64,000 nt of DNA from Polycladidibacter hongkongensis. Its GTDB lineage: Bacteria > Pseudomonadota > Alphaproteobacteria > Rhizobiales > Stappiaceae. The translations under genes were made by a program, and so were the position numbers. The stretch covers positions 1 to 64,000 of the forward strand of contig NZ_LLWC01000017.1 of assembly GCF_001561995.1 (NCBI RefSeq), in the 5' to 3' direction. This document shows positions 7,681 to 16,618 of the stretch, in pieces (the first letter of the stretch is position 1; each line of letters starts with the position of its first letter). The notes under the pieces are model-generated. The model made no database searches. It was not told the DNA's origin and was given only the letters and a program-made list of their open reading frames with translations.

Positions 7681-9014
7681 GCGACGCGACGATTTTACTT
7701 GTCGATGATGACGAGGATATGCGTGATGCTTTGGCAGAGGGGCTCGAGCTGGCAGGTTTTCACGTGCAAGCCTACGGGGCACCAGAAGCGGCGTTGGAGC
7801 AGATTTCGCACGAGTTTAACGGTGTGCTGGTAAGTGATATCCGGATGCCCGGTATGGATGGGTTTTCCGTGATGCGCGCTGCTTTTGAGATAGATAGCGC
7901 GTTGCCGGTGGTGCTGATCACCGGACATGGGGATGTGCCGCTTGCGGTGGAGGCGATGCGCGCCGGGGCCTATGATTTTCAAGAGAAGCCCTTTGCGGTG
8001 AGCGATCTTAGCAATGTGCTGGAGCGCGCGCTGGAGAAACGACGCCTGACACTTGAAAACCGGGTTCTGCGCGAAGAGTTGGGAGATCATTCCGGACTTG
8101 AACAACGTTTGGTGGGTAAATCTGCTGCCATTGTACAGATTCGCGAGATGGTGCGCGCACTGGCGGATACGGATGCGGACGTCCTCATTCTCGGCGAAAC
8201 TGGTGCGGGCAAAGAAGTGGTGGCGCGGGCTCTGCATGAAGAAGGGCGGCGGAAAGAGAAGCCGTTTGTGGCGCTTAACTGCGGAGCCTTGCCAGCGGAT
8301 ATCATCGAATCTGAGCTATTTGGCCATGAGCGCGGCGCTTTCACCGGTGCGAGTGGGCAGCGGATCGGCAAGCTGGAGCATGCTCATGGCGGTACAGTCT
8401 TTCTTGATGAAATTGAGTCTATGCCGCTTGAGCTTCAGGTGAAGCTATTGCGTGTGATTGAGACCCGGTCAATAGAGCGACTTGGCTCAAATAAAGCTAT
8501 CGAGCTTGATATCCGCTTTGTTGCGGCGACAAAGGATGATTTGTCTCAGGCCAGCGATGAGGGGCGTTTTCGGCGTGATTTGTTTTACCGCCTCAATGTA
8601 ATCACGCTGTCTTTGCCACCCTTGCGAGAGCGTAAAGAGGATATTCCAATCCTGTTTCACTATTTGGCGAGGGGCGCGCGGGCGCGGTATCGCACTGAAG
8701 TGCCACAGCTGACACCAGCGTTTATGCAGGATCTGATGCAACGCGAATGGCCGGGAAATGTGCGCGAGCTGCGCAACGTGGCGGATAGATTTGTCCTTGG
8801 GTTGGAGCGCTTTGGCGAGCTGGCACCCGTGGCGGAAGTGCAGGGCGAAAGCTTGGCTCAAATCGTAGGGGCCTATGAGCGGCAGGTAATTGCGCAAGTG
8901 CTTGGCGAGAATGGCGGAAAAATAAAGCCGACCTATGAGCGACTACAGGTTTCACGTAAAGCTCTCTACGAGAAAATGAAGAAATACAATTTGGGCGGCG
9001 AACAAGGAGAGTAA
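7677..9014 (+). CDS. dctD: C4-dicarboxylate response regulator DctD (sigma-54 activator)
   Basis: NtrC-class activator, 445 residues. The receiver domain carries the phosphorylation site Asp54 (LVSDIRMPGMDG) and conserved Lys in EKPF. The AAA+ domain has Walker A GETGAGKE and the sigma-54 contact loop GAFTGA. A Fis-type helix-turn-helix closes the protein (YERLQVSRKALYEKMKKY). I prefer the ATG at 7677, which overlaps the dctB stop as ATGA; an ATG two codons upstream is in frame. The downstream dctPQM operon has a matching -24/-12 promoter and upstream inverted repeats, so DctD very likely drives it. Confidence 0.92.
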   Translation: MSDATILLVDDDEDMRDALAEGLELAGFHVQAYGAPEAALEQISHEFNGVLVSDIRMPGMDGFSVMRAAFEIDSALPVVLITGHGDVPLAVEAMRAGAYDFQEKPFAVSDLSNVLERALEKRRLTLENRVLREELGDHSGLEQRLVGKSAAIVQIREMVRALADTDADVLILGETGAGKEVVARALHEEGRRKEKPFVALNCGALPADIIESELFGHERGAFTGASGQRIGKLEHAHGGTVFLDEIESMPLELQVKLLRVIETRSIERLGSNKAIELDIRFVAATKDDLSQASDEGRFRRDLFYRLNVITLSLPPLRERKEDIPILFHYLARGARARYRTEVPQLTPAFMQDLMQREWPGNVRELRNVADRFVLGLERFGELAPVAEVQGESLAQIVGAYERQVIAQVLGENGGKIKPTYERLQVSRKALYEKMKKYNLGGEQGE

Positions 9015-9089
9015 ATGTGTCGAGAACGACACATTTAGGGCGACCATGTGTTGAAAGGGTAACGTGATGTAGGTCACACAACAAGTGTG
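9013..9089. promoter_or_regulatory. Paired inverted repeats, candidate DctD enhancer sites
   Basis: AAATGTGTCG (9013-9022) pairs with CGACACATTT (9027-9036), a perfect 10-bp inverted repeat around AGAA. A second, CACAC-AACAA-GTGTG (9075-9089), lies about 55 bases further on. Both share the core GTGT/ACAC and sit 62-138 bases upstream of the -24 element, the expected place for a tandem activator binding site. The first is not followed by a T-run, so a terminator is less likely. Confidence 0.6.
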
Positions 9090-9150
9090 CGACGGATTGC
9101 CAGAGCGGGAAAACCCTTAGCAGTCTTAGGATTGGACTAATTTCAAAAAC

Positions 9151-9167
9151 TTGGCATGCCTTTTGCT
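9151..9167 (+). promoter_or_regulatory. Sigma-54 (-24/-12) promoter of dctPQM
   Basis: TTGGCATGCCTTTTGCT matches the sigma-54 consensus, with GG and GC exactly 10 bases apart. It is 55 bases before the dctP start and downstream of the DctD gene, whose product contains GAFTGA. Confidence 0.88.
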
Positions 9168-9221
9168 AAGTAATCGGCACGAGCCTGGAGGGGCTCAGTT
9201 ATTGAATTTGGGAGAAACCTA

Positions 9222-10223
9222 ATGAAAAAAATTGCTTTGGCCGCGTCTGTTGCCATGTCTCTTGCTGCTGCTGTTCCTGCAGCGGCGCAAGAAGCCTGCG
9301 ATGCAGGTGAGATCGTTATCAAGTTCAGCCACGTTGTTGCTGCTCAAGGGCACCCAAAGGGTGAAATGGCGAATGCGCTGGCGGGCCGTATTAATGAAGA
9401 AATGAACGGCAAAGCCTGTATGCAGGTGTTCCCGAGCTCGCAGCTTTTTGATGATGACAAGGTAATGGAAGCCCTGCTGCTGGGTGATGTGCAGCTTGCT
9501 GCGCCATCCCTGGCAAAATTTGAGGCATATACCCTTAAATACCGCTTGTTTGATTTGCCATTCCTGTTTGAAGACATGAATGCTGTAAACAAGTTCACCA
9601 CTGGTGAAAAAGGGCAAGAGCTGCTTGGTGCGATGTCTGATGTTGGCTTCGTTGGTCTGGGTTACGTCTTTAATGGCCTTAAGAACTTCTCTGCGAATAA
9701 GCCTTTGATGGTTCCATCTGATGCGAAGGGCCTCAAATTCCGCGTACAAACCTCTGACGTTGCCGTGGCTATGATTGAGGCTATGGATGCCAATGCGCAG
9801 AAACTGGCCTTTAAAGAGGTCTATGGTGCGCTGCAAACCGGCGTTGTTGATGGGCAAGAAAACACTTGGTCGAATATCTACACCAAGAAATTTTTCGAGG
9901 TTCAGGACGGCATTACCGAGACTAACCACCAGTTGCTGACCTACTTGGCTGTAACTTCACAGGAGTGGCTCGACAGTCTTGAGCCTAGTGTACGCGATCA
10001 GTTCCTGCAGATCTTCAACGAAGTATCCGCAGAGTACAATGACCGCTCTACCGCGATTAATGAAGAGAACAAGCAGAAGATTATTGCTGCCGGTTCTGTT
10101 GTCCGTGAATTGACACCTGAGCAGCGTCAGGAATGGGTCGATACAATGAAGCCGGTTTGGGGCAAGTTTGCCGACGACATCGGGCAAGATTTCATTGATG
10201 CGGCTGTTGCTGCCAACAACTAA
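9222..10223 (+). CDS. dctP: TRAP transporter periplasmic binding protein DctP
   Basis: Periplasmic solute receptor of a tripartite ATP-independent transporter. 333 residues with a classical signal peptide (MKKIALAASVAM..., probable cleavage after AAA near residue 23). The mature part shows DctP family features: KFSHVVAAQGHPKG at the start and the central KGLKFRVQTSD containing the carboxylate-clamping arginine region, then YGALQTGVVDGQENTWSNI. The start has GGGAGA 6 bases upstream. Control by DctBD makes succinate, malate or fumarate the likely substrate. Confidence 0.92.
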   Translation: MKKIALAASVAMSLAAAVPAAAQEACDAGEIVIKFSHVVAAQGHPKGEMANALAGRINEEMNGKACMQVFPSSQLFDDDKVMEALLLGDVQLAAPSLAKFEAYTLKYRLFDLPFLFEDMNAVNKFTTGEKGQELLGAMSDVGFVGLGYVFNGLKNFSANKPLMVPSDAKGLKFRVQTSDVAVAMIEAMDANAQKLAFKEVYGALQTGVVDGQENTWSNIYTKKFFEVQDGITETNHQLLTYLAVTSQEWLDSLEPSVRDQFLQIFNEVSAEYNDRSTAINEENKQKIIAAGSVVRELTPEQRQEWVDTMKPVWGKFADDIGQDFIDAAVAANN

Positions 10224-10241
10224 TCAAAAATGATCAAGATT

Positions 10242-10267
10242 CCGCCGGAGGTTCGTCCCTTCGGCGG
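10242..10267 (+). other. dctP-dctQ intergenic stem-loop
   Basis: CCGCCGGAGG (10242-10251) pairs with CCTTCGGCGG (10258-10267), 10 bp with one G-U pair and a 6-base loop, and no T-run. Such hairpins commonly protect the abundant receptor mRNA or reduce read-through into the membrane subunits. Confidence 0.7.
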
Positions 10268-10323
10268 GCACCGTCCCGTGCAGTGTGGTGAGCAATGTTG
10301 CGGGCGCTGGGGGAGTGTGTGCT

Positions 10324-10956
10324 TTGACGCAACTAAAGAACTTTTTTGCCTCGCTTGAAGAGAACATTATCGCGTTGCTTTTGGCGGTGATGACGCTTGT
10401 GACTTTTTCTCAGGTGGTTGCGCGCTACGGCTTTAACTCAGGCTGGGGAGGCGCGTTGGAATTCACGCGTGTTTTGTTTGCTTGGCTCATTCTTTTTGGC
10501 ATGAGCTACGGTATTAAAATTGGCGCGCATCTGGGCGTTGATGCCTTTATCAATCTTTTTCCCAAGCGTGTTTACCGCTGGTTTGCGCTACTTGGTGCAT
10601 TGGCAATCGTGCTTTATGCCGCGCTGCTTATAGATGCAAGTTGGTTCGGGGCGTTATTCGGCCTTGAAAACAAAGGCTCTACCGGCGGGGCATGGGCGTA
10701 TGTTGCTAAATTCTACAAGCTGCCAATTGGCATGGTTGATTTGCGGTTCCCCGAGTGGGCGCAAGAAATGTTCGATGTAAAGGAACGTATTCCGCGTTGG
10801 ACGAGCTATATCGTTTTGCCTTTTGGATTGGCCTTATTGGGTTTTCGCGCTTTGCAGGCTTTTTGGATGATTGCGACCGGTTCTCGCCATGCGCTTATTG
10901 CCGCGCATGAAGCGGAAGAGCTGGTGGAAGAAAACAAAGACGTATTGAAGGACTAA
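10324..10956 (+). CDS. dctQ: TRAP transporter small membrane subunit DctQ
   Basis: Small membrane component of the TRAP transporter, about 210 residues with four predicted hydrophobic segments and the DctQ-type stretch FTRVLFAWLILFGMSYGIKIGAHLG read over residues 46-70. The TTG at 10324 is preferred because GGGGGAG lies 8 bases before it; GTG at 10285 or 10315 is possible. It sits between dctP and dctM, four bases from the latter. The cytoplasmic tail is Glu-rich. Confidence 0.87.
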   Translation: MTQLKNFFASLEENIIALLLAVMTLVTFSQVVARYGFNSGWGGALEFTRVLFAWLILFGMSYGIKIGAHLGVDAFINLFPKRVYRWFALLGALAIVLYAALLIDASWFGALFGLENKGSTGGAWAYVAKFYKLPIGMVDLRFPEWAQEMFDVKERIPRWTSYIVLPFGLALLGFRALQAFWMIATGSRHALIAAHEAEELVEENKDVLKD

Positions 10957-10960
10957 CCCC

Positions 10961-12361
10961 ATGGAAACTGCCTTTCTGTTTATTATGGTGCTGGTCTTAT
11001 TGCTGATTGGCGCTCCGATTGCCATCGCGCTTGGCCTGTCAGCCGTTCTTTATATCGCGCTGTTCTCGCATGACAGTATGAGCGCGGTTGCCGTGCAGCT
11101 GTTTAATGCCTCGCAAAATTTTACTTTGCTGGCTATTCCGTTCTTCATTCTGGCTTCCAGCTTTATGTCCACTGGTGGGGTGGCGCGGCGCATTGTAAAC
11201 TTCGCGATTGATACGGTGGGCTGGATCCGGGGTGGTCTGGCGATTGCGGCTGTATTTGCATGTATGATTTTTGCCGCTTTGTCTGGCTCTTCTCCTGCCA
11301 CTGTGGTGGCGATTGGGACGATAGCCATCGCCGCGATGCAACGTGCGGGATATAGTAAGGATTTTGCTGCGGGTATTGTTGCAAACGCTGGAACACTAGG
11401 CATTCTCATTCCACCATCCATTGTGATGGTTGTTTATGCTGCGGCGACAAATGTGTCGGTTGGGCGGATGTTCCTTGCTGGTGTTGTTCCAGGGACGATC
11501 GCCGGTTTGATGCTGATGGGGACGATTTACATTATCGCGCGCAAGAAAAATATGCCCGCGCAGCCTTTCCCAAAACTCTCGCAGATTTGGGCTTCGTTCT
11601 CAGAGGCTGCCTTTGGTATGTTCCTCATGGTAATTATCCTTGGCGGGATTTACATGGGAGTGTTTACCCCAACAGAAGCAGCGGCGGTCGCTGCTGTATA
11701 TGCGGCATTAATCGCGCTGTTTGTTTATCGAGATATGGGCCCACTTGCCGAAGTTCCTTGGCGGCGCCCTGCCGAGAGCTTAAGCGATGCGGCGTTACGC
11801 AACCTTTGGATGATCGTGTCACGTTTCGTACCTGCGTTTTTTCATCGGGATACGAGGAAGGTGTTGGTTGAGTCCGCAAAAACAACGGTGATGCTGATGT
11901 TTATCATCGTCAATGCGCTGTTGTTTGCTCACACGCTCACGGCCGAACGCATCCCGCAGGTGATTACCGATTGGATGATCGGAGCTGGGTTTAACTGGTT
12001 CACCTTCTTGATTGCGGTAAATATCCTACTGTTGATCGGAGGGCAGTTCATGGAGCCTTCTGGACTATTGTTGATTGTGGCGCCTGTGGTGTTTCCAATA
12101 GCGATAGAGCTTGGTGTCGATCCAATTCATCTTGGTATTATCATGGTAGTGAATATGGAAATTGGCATGATCACACCGCCGATCGGACTAAACCTGTTTG
12201 TTACATCCGGGATCACAGGAATGAGTTTGGTTCAGGTTGTGCGGGCAGCTGCGCCATTTGTATTGGTGCTATTGGTCTTCCTTGTTCTCGTGACTTATGT
12301 GCCATGGATTTCAACGGCTCTTCCCACGATGGTTATGGGGCCAGAGATCATAACGCGCTAA
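10961..12361 (+). CDS. dctM: TRAP transporter large membrane subunit DctM
   Basis: Large permease subunit that uses a sodium gradient to import the DctP-bound solute. 466 residues with about twelve hydrophobic segments. Family landmarks are FFILASSFMSTGGVARRIV, SGSSPATVVAIGTIAI and GILIPPSIVMVVYA. A hydrophilic loop of about 45 residues around DMGPLAEVPWRRPAESLSD makes it longer than average and resembles C4-dicarboxylate DctM proteins. Last gene of the dctPQM operon. Confidence 0.92.
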   Translation: METAFLFIMVLVLLLIGAPIAIALGLSAVLYIALFSHDSMSAVAVQLFNASQNFTLLAIPFFILASSFMSTGGVARRIVNFAIDTVGWIRGGLAIAAVFACMIFAALSGSSPATVVAIGTIAIAAMQRAGYSKDFAAGIVANAGTLGILIPPSIVMVVYAAATNVSVGRMFLAGVVPGTIAGLMLMGTIYIIARKKNMPAQPFPKLSQIWASFSEAAFGMFLMVIILGGIYMGVFTPTEAAAVAAVYAALIALFVYRDMGPLAEVPWRRPAESLSDAALRNLWMIVSRFVPAFFHRDTRKVLVESAKTTVMLMFIIVNALLFAHTLTAERIPQVITDWMIGAGFNWFTFLIAVNILLLIGGQFMEPSGLLLIVAPVVFPIAIELGVDPIHLGIIMVVNMEIGMITPPIGLNLFVTSGITGMSLVQVVRAAAPFVLVLLVFLVLVTYVPWISTALPTMVMGPEIITR

Positions 12362-12383
12362 TTTGACAATTTTTTTCACAGCG

Positions 12384-12412
12384 GCGGCTCGCATAAATTG
12401 TATGCGGGCCGC
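12384..12412 (+). terminator. Terminator-like hairpin after dctM
   Basis: GCGGCTCGCAT (12384-12394) pairs with ATGCGGGCCGC (12402-12412), 11 bp with one G-U pair and a 7-base loop. Only a weak T-rich tail (AAATTTCG) follows, so termination may be partial. Confidence 0.6.
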
Positions 12413-12848
12413 AAATTTCGTATGCGTAAGCTAAATTTTGTTAAATTGTTAAATTTTGAAAATAACTGACACTTAACGACTGTAGTCTGCAACAATTTTC
12501 TAATACTCTTCGTCAATTTGATCATCAAGCCTATATAGAAATACTAGATTTCAGGAATTGTGTATTACAATTTTCATAAATACCCTAAGGTAATGAGTGT
12601 TGTGTTCTTTTTTTCTGTCGAGTAACGATAATGTAACCCTAGATAATTTTGTTAATTTTTTACCTGATGCATTGTTGAAAAATAGAAAATCAAAACTAAA
12701 GTATAGTAAAACACTGTTTGGAAATTTTAAATTTGTCTTTAAATATTCAAGAAATCAGGGGTTTTATCAAAAAAGCTTGTATGGACTGGTTTGCTTGCGT
12801 TAAGATGACTTCACTTATTTAAATGCTGCAATAGATCGAAGCTTATAC
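12413..12848. other. AT-rich intergenic region
   Basis: About 435 bases that are much more AT-rich than the genes on either side, with many A and T runs and repeated TTAAATT words at 12440-12460. The only reading frame (12597-12803) has no recognisable protein features and low-complexity Lys/Asn/Phe content, so I do not call it. It probably holds the promoter of the following LysR gene and may be acquired DNA or a site for a nucleoid protein. Confidence 0.5.
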
Positions 12849-13793
12849 ATGAATCGCTTACCGCCATTAAACGCTCTGGTTGCTTTTCGCGCCGTTATGG
12901 AGACAGGCAGTTTGGTTGCTGCTGCTTCAAAACTCTCTATTACTGCCAGTGCTGTTAGCCACCGCTTAAAAGCTCTTGAAGACCATCTTGGCCTTGAGTT
13001 GTTTGAGAGACGCTCTCGTGCAGTCTTTCCGACTGCCGCGGCCTATCGCTACTCAGCCGAGATTTCCGAGGCGTTTGACCGGATTGCCTCGGCGACGCGC
13101 GCTGTCGAAACTGTGGGCAATCGTGATACGTTAAGCATCCATTGTTCTAACTGCTTTGCTTCTAACTGGCTGCTCAAGCGTGTTTTGGCCTTTGGTGATT
13201 TGAACGAGGATCTCTCGACTATTGTCTCTTGTGTTGAGAGTGATGGTCTGGACCCGGAAAATGGACAGTTTGACCTTTACTTCCGGCATGGTGGCGATTT
13301 GCCTGATGGCTATGATAGTTTACCAATCGGTCATGAGCGTGTTAGGCCTTTGATTTCGCCGCTCCTCCTAGAGAAAATTGGCTACCCAAGAAAACCAGCG
13401 GACTTACTTGATGCGCCGATGGTTGTTTGCAGCCAAGCGCCAGTTAGTTGGGAGGACTGGCTTCTACAAGCAGGAGTGCGCGATGTTGCCATTCGTGAGA
13501 GCTTTGTATGCGATCAAGGCGTTGTTGCGCTAGAGGCAGCAAGGCAGGGCTTTGGCGTTGTGCTTGCTTCCGGAATTCTAAGCGCCGAATTGGAGAGTAT
13601 GGGGCAGTTGGTCCCGCTCTTTCCTGAGTATCAGATGGAAGGGGCTGGCTACCATTTGATGTGGCGTGAGAAGCGGCGTGAAGAGGATAAGATCGCTAAA
13701 TTTTGTAACTGGTTGGAGCGTCAACTGGAAAGTGGAGATGCTTTGGCGAGAGCAAATTTGAAGGTTGTGGGCGAATTGGAGATCGCCCAATAA
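12849..13793 (+). CDS. LysR family transcriptional regulator (GcvA-like)
   Basis: 314 residues: N-terminal winged helix-turn-helix (LPPLNALVAFRAVMETGS, then AASKLSITASAVSHRLKALE at about 27-46) followed by a periplasmic-binding-like effector domain. The opening RLPPLNAL..F is typical of the GcvA/AmpR group. It stands alone after an AT-rich gap with no divergent partner, so its target is not evident. Start ATG at 12849 gives the family's usual length. Confidence 0.85.
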   Translation: MNRLPPLNALVAFRAVMETGSLVAAASKLSITASAVSHRLKALEDHLGLELFERRSRAVFPTAAAYRYSAEISEAFDRIASATRAVETVGNRDTLSIHCSNCFASNWLLKRVLAFGDLNEDLSTIVSCVESDGLDPENGQFDLYFRHGGDLPDGYDSLPIGHERVRPLISPLLLEKIGYPRKPADLLDAPMVVCSQAPVSWEDWLLQAGVRDVAIRESFVCDQGVVALEAARQGFGVVLASGILSAELESMGQLVPLFPEYQMEGAGYHLMWREKRREEDKIAKFCNWLERQLESGDALARANLKVVGELEIAQ

Positions 13794-13948
13794 TGGCCGA
13801 GCAGCTGCCCTTTGCGGATGGCTGCTTCAATTTTTCCTGTTCAACCTAAGCAAAATCGCCTAAAACCGGCTCAGAATAGCAAAGAGCGCCGCCCATATGG
13901 TTGCGCGCGCGGGTCCCATTGCCCGAAGAAAAGCAAAAGCCGGTCGCC

Positions 13949-15601
13949 ATGACAAATACATCTGAACTTCTAATGCCTGCAGGTAATCTGCAGAAGCTAA
14001 AAACAGCTGTCCTTTACGGGGCCGACGCCATTTATCTGGGCACGCCGGATATGTCGTTGCGCACCAAGTCAGAGTTCACTCTCGATCAAGTTGTCGAGGG
14101 TATCGAGTTTGCCCATGCACATGGAAAGCGCGTCTATCTCACTCTCAATTTGTTCTCGCATAACAAGGATATTCCCAAACTTGATGAGTATGCCGAGACA
14201 ATCCGAGATTTGAATCCTGACGGATTGATCATTGCGGATCCCGGTGTGTTTCAATATATGCGCAAGCGTTTGCCGAATGTGCCGCTACATATTTCCACGC
14301 AGGCTAATGTATGTTCTTGGCTTTCTGTGGACTTTTGGAAGGAGCAGGGTGCAGAGCTTGTGGTCTTGGCGCGCGAGGTGTCCTTCCCGGAACTAGAAGA
14401 AATTCGCGAAAATTGCCCGGACATCCGCTTGGAAGCGTTTGTTCATGGGGCGATGTGTATGACCTATTCTGGCCGCTGCCTGCTGTCTAACTTTATGGCT
14501 GAGCGCGGGGCCAACCAAGGCAATTGTGCCAACTCCTGCCGCTGGAACTACAAAGTTCGCATGCGCATGAAAGATGGCACGATTGAAGAGCTTGAGCTGA
14601 ATGAGAACAATATTGATATGTTCGAGTTCCTGCTGGAAGAGGGGTGCCGCCCAGGCGAGCTTATGCCGATATTGGAGGATGGCCGCGGGTCTTATATTCT
14701 AAATTCCAAAGACCTTTGCCTGATGCCAAAGCTCAATGATTTCCTCCGTATCGGCGTGGATTCACTGAAGGTCGAGGGGCGCGGCAAGTCGATGTACTAT
14801 GTGGGTGTGGTTGCGCGCGCCTATCGCATGGCGATTGATGATTACTACAAGGATCCTGAAAACTGGAAGCCGCAGCCGTATATGGACGAGATGTATTCGG
14901 TTGCAAACCGAGGCTACACGACCGCGTTTCACGATGGGCGGCTCAACAATTTTGCACATAACTATGAAGACACGCACTCGATTGGCGAGTGGGAGTTCGC
15001 TGGAATCATCGAAGAGATCACCGATGATGCGATCTTGATGCAGGTAAAGAACAAGCTGCAAGCGGGCGATGTGCTGGAGTTTCTGCCGCCGAAAGAGCGC
15101 GAGACTGTGCTGCTGCGTATCTACGAGTTTGAAAATGTGCGCAAGAATGGCGAGATAACCAGCGAGGTTCATGCAGGTGCACAGCCGTTGATCCGTATTC
15201 CGCTGAGCTTGTTTGAGTATGAGGATGTGGAGACGTTCAAGGCCCGCTTCCCGCATGGAACATTGGTGCGCAAGGAAAAATCCCTAACTGCGCAGCAGTG
15301 GAACCGGCTGAAGCTGGATCGGATTGGCGAGCGCATTCAAGAGCGTGGGGAGCCTACGGAGGCACAGCAAAACAAGTATGACGGGCAACGACATAACTTG
15401 ATCGACGCCATTTCGGAGGGCAACGAGGTGAAAAAGCCGAAGTCGCCTCGCCTCGGCATCGAAGGGTGTTGCGGCCGCGGCTGTAACGGCTGTTTGATTT
15501 TCTGGCAGGATCCGGAATTTGAAAAAGCGCGCGAGCTCATGCTTTCTAAAAAGCAGGGGGTGATGCTGGATAAAAATGCCCGCAAGCATGAAGTAAGCTG
15601 A
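13949..15601 (+). CDS. trhP: U32 family protein, tRNA hydroxylation protein P-like
   Basis: 550 residues of the peptidase U32 superfamily, closest in layout to YegQ/TrhP, which helps make 5-hydroxyuridine in tRNA; the older label is U32 peptidase. It opens ELLMPAGNLQKLKTAVLYGADA, has the U32 signature EAFVHGAMCMTYSGRCLLSN, and carries Cys pairs consistent with an iron-sulfur site (CANSCRWNY). The C-terminal tail GCCGRGCNGCLIFW is Cys-rich and unusual compared with the short E. coli enzyme; it may bind metal. The ATG at 13949 gives the conserved N-terminus; an upstream TTG adds 16 residues. Confidence 0.8.
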   Translation: MTNTSELLMPAGNLQKLKTAVLYGADAIYLGTPDMSLRTKSEFTLDQVVEGIEFAHAHGKRVYLTLNLFSHNKDIPKLDEYAETIRDLNPDGLIIADPGVFQYMRKRLPNVPLHISTQANVCSWLSVDFWKEQGAELVVLAREVSFPELEEIRENCPDIRLEAFVHGAMCMTYSGRCLLSNFMAERGANQGNCANSCRWNYKVRMRMKDGTIEELELNENNIDMFEFLLEEGCRPGELMPILEDGRGSYILNSKDLCLMPKLNDFLRIGVDSLKVEGRGKSMYYVGVVARAYRMAIDDYYKDPENWKPQPYMDEMYSVANRGYTTAFHDGRLNNFAHNYEDTHSIGEWEFAGIIEEITDDAILMQVKNKLQAGDVLEFLPPKERETVLLRIYEFENVRKNGEITSEVHAGAQPLIRIPLSLFEYEDVETFKARFPHGTLVRKEKSLTAQQWNRLKLDRIGERIQERGEPTEAQQNKYDGQRHNLIDAISEGNEVKKPKSPRLGIEGCCGRGCNGCLIFWQDPEFEKARELMLSKKQGVMLDKNARKHEVS

Positions 15602-15627
15602 TCCTTGCGTTCTCAATTGTTTTCAGG

Positions 15628-15658
15628 CCAGACGAACGGTCGTTCGTCTGGTCTTTTT
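15628..15658 (+). terminator. Rho-independent terminator after the U32 gene
   Basis: CCAGACGAAC (15628-15637) pairs with GTTCGTCTGG (15642-15651), a perfect 10-bp stem with a GGTC loop, followed by CTTTTT at 15653-15658. Confidence 0.88.
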
Positions 15659-15704
15659 CGTCGGTAAATCAATGATATAACGCCGATTGGGGCCGCGAAT
15701 TTCT

Positions 15705-16544
15705 TTAGAACATTCCATTTTTATGCGCGAGTGTTTCGGGGATTTTCTGCACGATATCCCAATGCTCAACAATTTTACCCTGTGCATCATGGCGGAAAAT
15801 GTCAATCGCGGCATTATTGAACGCTGGGTATTCGACGAGAGCAAAAGTTAAATCACCTTGCGCCACAATCTGATGTATTGTGGCCGGGAAACCGCCCTTT
15901 TCCAAAAAACCAAGGATAACTTCCTTGCCATTCGGCACCATTGGATTGTGCTGGATGTATTCGTCCCCGAACAGACTGGCGAGTAGCTTTTTATCGCCCG
16001 CAAAGCCTTGTTCAATAAAGGCTTTAACATTGCTTTTGTTCCGTTCGAGCGCCGCAGTACTAACCTTGAGTGCGGCGTTGCCGCCACCATCGAGCATGCT
16101 GTTACCGTTTGCGCTTTTTTCTGCTGGGGTCTCTGGTTGCGTTGTGTCCCAGTGCTCGATGATCTTGCCTTCCTCGAGGCGAAAGATGTCGGCCACAATC
16201 GCGGAATGTCCTCCTATCTTGACTCGTGAGTGCACGGCGACCAAGTCGTTTTCTGCGACTATTCGGGCAATCTCTCGACTAGGCTTCAGGCCCGCCTCTT
16301 GCATTTGTTTTATTGCTTTGGTGATGCCTGCTTGCCCATCTTCAATCTCAGGAGAGTGTTGGATGTAGTCGTTATGATAGTAGGTTGGAACGAGTGATAC
16401 ATTTTGTGCATCAAAAACACTGGTTAGCGCCGCTTGCACGACTTGTTTGTTAGCTTGCTCAAGCTCTCCAGCGCTTGTCGGTGAAGACAGGGCAAGAATG
16501 CTAGCGGCAAACGCTGCTGACAGGGACTTTTTAAAAAAGCACAT
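15705..16544 (-). CDS. Exported tandem SnoaL-like domain protein
   Basis: 279 residues with a signal peptide (cleavage likely near SPTSAG, about residue 25). It contains two copies of a SnoaL/NTF2-like fold. The internal duplication is visible as YIQHSPEIEDGQ against YIQHNPMVPNGK and GKIIEHWDTTQ against GKIVEHWDIVQ. Proteins of this kind are described as predicted aldol-condensation or ester cyclase-like enzymes; the substrate is unknown and export to the periplasm is inferred. AAGGAGA lies 6 bases before the ATG. It is divergent from a LysR gene 74 bases away, a likely regulator. Confidence 0.78.
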   Translation of the reverse strand: MCFFKKSLSAAFAASILALSSPTSAGELEQANKQVVQAALTSVFDAQNVSLVPTYYHNDYIQHSPEIEDGQAGITKAIKQMQEAGLKPSREIARIVAENDLVAVHSRVKIGGHSAIVADIFRLEEGKIIEHWDTTQPETPAEKSANGNSMLDGGGNAALKVSTAALERNKSNVKAFIEQGFAGDKKLLASLFGDEYIQHNPMVPNGKEVILGFLEKGGFPATIHQIVAQGDLTFALVEYPAFNNAAIDIFRHDAQGKIVEHWDIVQKIPETLAHKNGMF

Positions 16545-16618
16545 TAGAAATCTCCTTTACTGGACGAGATATAAAATGCAGGTTGCAGCAAACAAGGCGT
16601 AGAATTCTGAGTTCGGTT

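Noticed and set aside
12597-12803. 68-codon plus-strand frame in the AT-rich gap
   Set aside because: Low-complexity Lys/Asn/Phe/Leu content expected from AT-rich DNA, no ribosome-binding site and no family resemblance.
15628-15651. Inverted repeat resembling a TetR-type operator
   Set aside because: A T-run follows immediately and it lies after a stop codon, so it is better explained as a terminator.
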